DNA from: Crocinitomicaceae bacterium
GTDB taxonomy: Bacteria; Bacteroidota; Bacteroidia; Flavobacteriales_D; Crocinitomicaceae
DNA: 17,554 bases
Assembly: GCA_015662935.1 (NCBI GenBank)
Contig: DQTF01000074.1
Location: 1-17,554, forward strand
Direction of reading: 5' to 3'
Of the stretch, positions 13,177 to 17,554 are shown piece by piece. Under the pieces are notes generated by a model. The model was given only the letters and a program-made list of their open reading frames with translations, ran no database searches and was not told where the DNA came from. Positions within the stretch are counted from its first letter, which is position 1. Every line of letters starts with the position of its first letter. A program made the position numbers and the translations under genes.

Positions 13177-15389
13177 TTTCTTATTGGTTTTGATCCTGTC
13201 AATTCTGACATTAATTTATAATGAATTGCATCAAGGTTTCCTTCCTTTGGCTTCATATTAAAGTTATAATCTATAAATTGATTCAACTCTCCTGTCTCTA
13301 GGTCTAGAATGGAATAACTAATGTTGATTCTATTTCCTGTTACCAGCTTAGATGCAAAATACGGTATTCCTATAGGTGGGAAAAGAATTCCCAAAATTGC
13401 CATTCCTGGTTTAACAGGGTTTCTATAATGTTCTCCATAGATGAACATCATTTTTGCATCTCCAAACTGTTCTTTCAATTCTTTTAGAGCCAAATAATCA
13501 ACTGGGAACATTTCGCTGTCTCCATATTCGGCTCTTTGTCTTAAGAAGTTCAAGAAAACTGATTTAGTATTGAACTGCTCCGTATTTTGGGATTCAATAT
13601 CAACGTTTGATTGGTCATAAACGGTCACATCAAATCGCTTCGACATCTTTTTAATTGATTTGATTAAGTTCGTTTCTAGTTCCTCCGATTTTTTCACATT
13701 GATGCCTTGTTTATCTGCAGAAAGAAACATTGGTTCTAGCACTACTAGTTCTTTCACATTTACCTTCCCATCTTCATCTTCAATCGCCTCGTTTTCAGCA
13801 TCTTTGTGTTTTCTATATTTCCTTTTAAATTCTTCGTCCTTTATTAAATCACTCAAGGCAAATAAATGGAATTTCTTTTCGTCAAACTCTTCCTCTTCTG
13901 TCACTGCTATTGTAACGTTTCGCTTGCGTTTGATTTTATCGTATTTACTCAGCCCTTCTGTTTTTGTAGAATCTGAAAACTCAACAGTTTCAGAAGTCGT
14001 GTCGTTCAATTCTAATTTACTTAAATTGAACGCTTCAAGAGCTGATTGATAATTCTCAGTAGAATATTCTGTCATTTTAAATCGACTGTATTCTGCTAAA
14101 TGCTTAATCATTGCTTCTCTGACCTCTTTAATCTCCTCATTATTAGAGAACGAAGAATAAGCATCCTCAATGTTTCTCATCGAAACAGTCATCAGTTGTA
14201 CTTTTGATAGTTTTTTCAACAAATAAAAGACCGCATGACTCTCACCTTCAACTTTCTTCGGGTTTTTAACTGCTTTAGAATAGTTTCCTGCAATTTTAAA
14301 CCTTGTCAATCCTAACCAGGCCTGTGCTTTTACTGTTTGAATGTATTCGTTGTTTGGAAATTTTTTTTCAAGCAAGTAAACACTATAAATTGCATCTGCA
14401 AAACGATGATTGAATAAGTCAATTCTCAAACCTTCAAATCGCGCCAAATTTCTCACTTTTTCAAATTCATTTTTTTCGAAAATAAATTTTTTATCACCCC
14501 ATGAAGTATATTCTTGCAATTCATCAATCACTGCATCCTTTCTTTTTCTAATATTAGGATGAGAGCTTTTAGTATCATCGTAATCTTCATCAATCTTGAT
14601 ACTGTTAATTACTTCCGGATAATAAATCGAAGGAATGTATAATAAGTCTGTTTGATAGTACTCATGTTTAAATGGTTCTTCGTCAAAAGGCAAATAAGAA
14701 TAGGCCATTACATCAAACGCACTCAACAACTCATTTTTGTCATACCCTGCTTCATTAAAAAGCTTAATTCCTTTTAAATCAGCTTCAAATTCATTTTCTT
14801 TAGAATGGTTCGACATTCTTGTAATTCGATCATCATAAGAAGTACCTCTCTCTGTATTCATTCTTTCTTGATAAGCCTCTTCTACATGCGACTCTGTATA
14901 GTGCGCAATTTCGTGTGACAATACATACGCCAATTGAGCTTCGTTTTCCAGTTGGGAGAGAAGGCCTAAGGTCACAAATATCAATCCTTGATCTGTAGAA
15001 AGTGCATTCGTAACATTTGATTTAAGAACGAAAAATTGTAATTCTTTTTTTAGTTTTCTGCTATCCTTCAATAAATTCTCTGCTACTTTCTCTACGTACT
15101 TTGTCGTTGCATCTCCGTATAGAATCAATCCTGATTGCAACAGCTCATCAATGCTAAAATGAATTCTTTCTAAGAAGATTAATTCTTCTTCTTCAGACAT
15201 CCCGCTTCTTCCTTTTGCTAAAGCATTCTCTACTTTCGTTTGAGTACTTTGAATAAAAACATCTGGAATTTTACCTTTCGATTGCAAAGCAGAATAATTC
15301 TCAAAAGAATCGCTTTGCGAAAAACAAACATCACTCTGCACAAAGAAAGCAAACAGAAAAACGATGAATTGAAGTCTTATTTTTGACAT
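13173..15389 (-). CDS. Exported M48-family zinc metallopeptidase with long C-terminal extension
   Basis: This 738-aa protein has a signal peptide (residues 1-25, ending CFSQ) and an M48 (Oma1/BepA/YfgC-like) peptidase domain at about 70-300. The zinc site is HEIAH (159-163), with Glu200 in the ENEFEADLKG segment as third ligand. A SSHPNIRKRKDAV segment near 276-288 matches the conserved HP region of the family. Then comes a helical TPR-like part (about 310-450), an acidic and basic linker (about 460-545) and a beta-rich C-terminal domain with a hydrophobic Gly/Pro segment (GMAILGILFPPIGIPYFA) and ISYSILDLETGEL. The last domain is not recognised. The ATG at 15389 is preferred because it directly precedes the signal peptide; the longer TTG frame from 15458 begins in an inverted repeat. 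It overlaps the barrel gene by 4 nt and probably acts in the periplasm on outer-membrane proteins. Confidence 0.88.
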   Translation of the reverse strand: MSKIRLQFIVFLFAFFVQSDVCFSQSDSFENYSALQSKGKIPDVFIQSTQTKVENALAKGRSGMSEEEELIFLERIHFSIDELLQSGLILYGDATTKYVEKVAENLLKDSRKLKKELQFFVLKSNVTNALSTDQGLIFVTLGLLSQLENEAQLAYVLSHEIAHYTESHVEEAYQERMNTERGTSYDDRITRMSNHSKENEFEADLKGIKLFNEAGYDKNELLSAFDVMAYSYLPFDEEPFKHEYYQTDLLYIPSIYYPEVINSIKIDEDYDDTKSSHPNIRKRKDAVIDELQEYTSWGDKKFIFEKNEFEKVRNLARFEGLRIDLFNHRFADAIYSVYLLEKKFPNNEYIQTVKAQAWLGLTRFKIAGNYSKAVKNPKKVEGESHAVFYLLKKLSKVQLMTVSMRNIEDAYSSFSNNEEIKEVREAMIKHLAEYSRFKMTEYSTENYQSALEAFNLSKLELNDTTSETVEFSDSTKTEGLSKYDKIKRKRNVTIAVTEEEEFDEKKFHLFALSDLIKDEEFKRKYRKHKDAENEAIEDEDGKVNVKELVVLEPMFLSADKQGINVKKSEELETNLIKSIKKMSKRFDVTVYDQSNVDIESQNTEQFNTKSVFLNFLRQRAEYGDSEMFPVDYLALKELKEQFGDAKMMFIYGEHYRNPVKPGMAILGILFPPIGIPYFASKLVTGNRINISYSILDLETGELNQFIDYNFNMKPKEGNLDAIHYKLMSELTGSKPIRK

Positions 15390-15453
15390 AAAATCATTTA
15401 TTAGTAATGCAACAAGGGAGCAAGATAGTAGATTAATCTGTTTTATACTCCTA

Positions 15454-15494
15454 AACAACGAAAGCTCCTAAAAAAAACAGAAGCTTTCGTTGTT
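15454..15494. repeat. 13-bp perfect inverted repeat between the adhesin and peptidase genes
   Basis: Arms at 15454-15466 and 15482-15494 (AACAACGAAAGCT and its exact complement) flank a 15-nt loop that contains A8 on the + strand (T8 on the - strand). It lies 15 nt after the stop of the adhesin gene and about 65 nt upstream of the M48 start. It is the likely 3' structure of the adhesin mRNA. The U-run lies inside the loop rather than after the stem, so it is not a textbook intrinsic terminator. Confidence 0.6.
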
Positions 15495-15509
15495 AATTAA
15501 TTGGATGAA

Positions 15510-17554
15510 TTAGTTTTTCACAACTCGAATTGATGTTCTATTTAATTCATTTTCAATTCTTAAGAAATAAACACCACTTTCAACATCTTGCAATGATAGT
15601 TTGATGATTTCTCCTGAATCAATGTTCTTTATTTCTCTGTAAATTAACTTTCCAGTTACATCAATAATTTCCATGGTAACATCTCCATAGTAATCAGAGA
15701 ATTTAACATTGAAATTACCTTCCGTTGGGTTTGGGTAAACGGTAACTCCCATTTCTTCAGCTACTTCATTTATTCCGACAAGACTTCCCACGTATACTGT
15801 CAGCGTACTTGAACAACCATTTGCATCTGTAACAATTACTGTGTAAGATGTGTTTCCCGTCAATCCAGAAAGGTCTTCTGTATCATTATTGTCTCCAACA
15901 CCATCATTGTCCCAATCATAAGTAAATGGCCCTGACCCTCCATTAACAGTAAGGTTAATTGATCCATTTCCTGCAATTGTTGCATCGTTTGCATTTGCTG
16001 TAAGAATCATTCCTGGAGGTCCATTGATTACACCTGTAATAAAGTCTGTACAATTATTTGCATCGACGACAGTAACGGAGAAAACACCAGCAACACCATT
16101 TGTTAAATCCTGAGGGTCATCTAAGTCGCCAGTTCCATCAATGTTCCAATCATATTGATATGGAGCTTGACCACCTGAAATAGATATATCAACCGTTCCG
16201 TTTTGATCTCCAAAACATAACAAGTCAGAAACACCATTTATTGTAATAACTGGGACTGTTCCTCCTGTCAAGGTAATTGTAGATGTTACTGAACAGCCAA
16301 CTGCATCTCTAACAACAATATTGTAAGTTCCTGGATTCAACCCTGTGAAACCACTACTTGCTTGGAAGGTTGCTCCTCCATCATTACTGTACTGCAGTGA
16401 ACCTGTTCCTCCTGATGCTACAATCGAAATCGTACCATTTGTGTTTCCACAAGTTGGATTTGTAAAATTAACAGCAGATAAGGTTGGGGTACCATTATCA
16501 ATTAATATTTCTGTTGCCGTAACTTGACATCCTGAACCATCTTCAACAACTAGGTTATAAACGCCCGCAACAAGACCATTGAATGATCCTGAACCTTGGA
16601 AGGTTGTTCCTCCATTGATGCTATATGTTAACCCTCCTGTTCCTCCTGTAGCCGTAATAAAAATAGAGCCATTTGGGCTTCCACAAGTTGGGTTGGTTGG
16701 ATTCACATTACTGATTACAGGCGAACCAGGATCCGTCAAGGTTACACTAGAATTATCTTGACATGTACTCGCATCTTGAACAACAATCGTATAAGACCCA
16801 ACAGCTAAACCTGTGAAGGTATTAGATGCTTGGAACGTCGCTCCATTGTTAATACTGTACATTAATGTACCTGTTCCTCCTGATGCAGTTATTGTAATGT
16901 CACCATTGGACAAACTACAAGTTGAATTCGTTGAGGTAACATTTGTAATTGTTGGAGATGTTGAAGTCGCAAGGGTTGAAGTTGTCGTTGCTTGACAGCC
17001 GTTTACATCTTCTACCACAATGTTATAAACACCCCCTATTAATCCTGTAAAGTTGTTAGAAGCAACAAATGTTGTTCCGTTATTAATACTGTAAGAAAGA
17101 GAACCTGCTCCTCCTGATGCTAAGATATTAATTGCACCATTAGCAAGTCCACAAGTTGGGTCTGTAACAGTTGCAGAAGTAATTGTTGGAACACTTCCAC
17201 TTACTAAGGTAATAGAAGAAGTTGCTTGACAGCCGTTTACATCTTCAATCACAATATTGTAGCTATTAGCAGTTAAACTTGTAAAGTTTCCACTTGCTTG
17301 AAGAGTTGTACCATTATCAATACTATATTGTAATGTTCCTGTTCCTCCAGATGCAGTTATTGTAATGTCTCCGTTTGGTAAACCACAAGAAGGGTCCGTA
17401 CTTGTAACTGAAGAAATAACAGGCAGTCCTGCATCTGCTAAAGTGGTAGTTGCAACAGTTTGACAACTATTTACATCTTCTACAATGATATTGTAGACAC
17501 CTGGAAGTAATCCCATAAAGTTATTTCCAGCTTGGAAAGTAACACCGTTATCAA
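15510..17554 (-). CDS. Large secreted SprB-repeat adhesin-like protein, 5'-truncated, T9SS cargo
   Basis: This is the C-terminal part (at least 680 aa) of a surface or secreted protein. The frame stays open to the window edge and continues the repeat pattern, so the Met at 17516 is internal. Numbering from that Met, SprB-type repeats have an exact 78-residue period, with Cys44, 122, 200, 278, 356 and 434 in a CGxxNG-like motif. Each unit also has a second Cys (for example Cys96) in a DVNGCQ-like motif, likely a disulfide partner. Units 6 and 7 are divergent and carry DWNIDGTGD (456-464) and DWDNDGVGD (534-542), resembling Ca-binding loops. Residues 590-668 are a T9SS type A sorting domain (VTVYPNPTEGNFNV, then SGVYFLRI, ending SIRVVKN). 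Roles in adhesion or gliding are known for SprB itself; for this protein they are inference. Confidence 0.9.
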   Translation of the reverse strand, partial: DNGVTFQAGNNFMGLLPGVYNIIVEDVNSCQTVATTTLADAGLPVISSVTSTDPSCGLPNGDITITASGGTGTLQYSIDNGTTLQASGNFTSLTANSYNIVIEDVNGCQATSSITLVSGSVPTITSATVTDPTCGLANGAINILASGGAGSLSYSINNGTTFVASNNFTGLIGGVYNIVVEDVNGCQATTTSTLATSTSPTITNVTSTNSTCSLSNGDITITASGGTGTLMYSINNGATFQASNTFTGLAVGSYTIVVQDASTCQDNSSVTLTDPGSPVISNVNPTNPTCGSPNGSIFITATGGTGGLTYSINGGTTFQGSGSFNGLVAGVYNLVVEDGSGCQVTATEILIDNGTPTLSAVNFTNPTCGNTNGTISIVASGGTGSLQYSNDGGATFQASSGFTGLNPGTYNIVVRDAVGCSVTSTITLTGGTVPVITINGVSDLLCFGDQNGTVDISISGGQAPYQYDWNIDGTGDLDDPQDLTNGVAGVFSVTVVDANNCTDFITGVINGPPGMILTANANDATIAGNGSINLTVNGGSGPFTYDWDNDGVGDNNDTEDLSGLTGNTSYTVIVTDANGCSSTLTVYVGSLVGINEVAEEMGVTVYPNPTEGNFNVKFSDYYGDVTMEIIDVTGKLIYREIKNIDSGEIIKLSLQDVESGVYFLRIENELNRTSIRVVKN
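16257..17426 (-). repeat. Five tandem 234-bp units of the SprB-repeat array
   Basis: Five consecutive 234-bp units (17193-17426, 16959-17192, 16725-16958, 16491-16724 and 16257-16490) each encode 78 residues with identical spacing of CGxxNG, SGGTGxLxYSI, the GxxFxAS segment and the YNIVVxD segment. A partial unit extends to 17554 at the window edge, and two diverged units lie at about 15780-16256. The copies have no insertions or deletions relative to one another. The array therefore continues upstream, out of view. Confidence 0.88.

Noticed and set aside
13660..14049. 129-codon + strand ORF within the M48 gene
   Set aside because: It is a serine/phenylalanine-rich antisense frame opposite a Glu/Lys-rich coding stretch, a typical shadow with no leader.
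15390..15458. TTG-started N-terminal extension of the M48 peptidase
   Set aside because: It starts within the 13-bp inverted repeat. The ATG at 15389 places a clean signal peptide at the N-terminus.
16345..16995. Three 60-codon + strand ORFs spaced exactly 234 bp apart (16345, 16579 and 16813)
   Set aside because: They are antisense shadows of the SprB-repeat units. Their spacing equals the repeat period and they have no start signals of their own.
1..17554. CRISPR array, tRNA, rRNA, insertion sequence or phage genes
   Set aside because: I looked for them on both strands and saw no evenly spaced short repeats with spacers, no cloverleaf-like sequence and no transposase or integrase motif.

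Overview
The window comes from a low-GC member of the Bacteroidota, most likely Flavobacteriales (a Crocinitomicaceae- or Cryomorphaceae-like marine or freshwater lineage would fit, but that rank is a guess). The evidence is a LytS/LytTR two-component pair, type IX secretion (T9SS) C-terminal sorting domains, SprB-type adhesin repeats, a TonB-dependent receptor with an N-terminal carboxypeptidase-regulatory-like domain, A/T-rich leaders and promoter-like TAnnTTTG elements. I see no rRNA, tRNA, CRISPR array, transposase or phage gene. It reads as ordinary chromosome, although several secreted or envelope proteins have no assignable function.

Layout. Positions 1-1466 (+) hold the 3' part of a LytS-type sensor kinase and its LytTR response regulator. 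A 353-bp convergent gap follows, containing a structured hairpin and ending in a bidirectional terminator. Positions 1820-2572 (-) encode a divergent cyclase/arylformamidase-like metal hydrolase, transcribed away from a HAD phosphatase (2629-3249, +). The HAD gene overlaps convergently with a methylmalonyl-CoA epimerase (3231-3638, -), which lies behind a secreted protein with a T9SS-like tail (3666-4463, -). After a 267-bp AT-rich divergent gap comes a + strand unit: an OppA/DppA-like lipoprotein, a TonB-dependent receptor and a small membrane protein (4731-9408). No ABC permease or ATPase accompanies it.

From 9442 to 11674 the - strand holds YraN, an RsuA/RluB-family pseudouridine synthase and, 2 nt behind the synthase, an outer-membrane-type protein. 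A small + strand exported protein with a ThuA/GATase-like look (11760-12371) overlaps convergently with a - strand pair: an M48 metallopeptidase (13173-15389) coupled by an ATGA overlap to a beta-barrel-like protein (12355-13176). The end of the window (15510-17554, -) is the C-terminal part of a large secreted adhesin-like protein. It has an exact 78-residue (234-bp) tandem repeat and a T9SS type A sorting domain, and its start lies beyond the window.

The common theme is the cell envelope: sensing, outer-membrane import, secreted or surface proteins and an exported peptidase. The least explained elements are the peptidase/barrel pair, the SBP/TonB-receptor pair without a permease, and the cyclase with an altered metal motif. 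I found no clear evidence of a defence system or any wholly new system.
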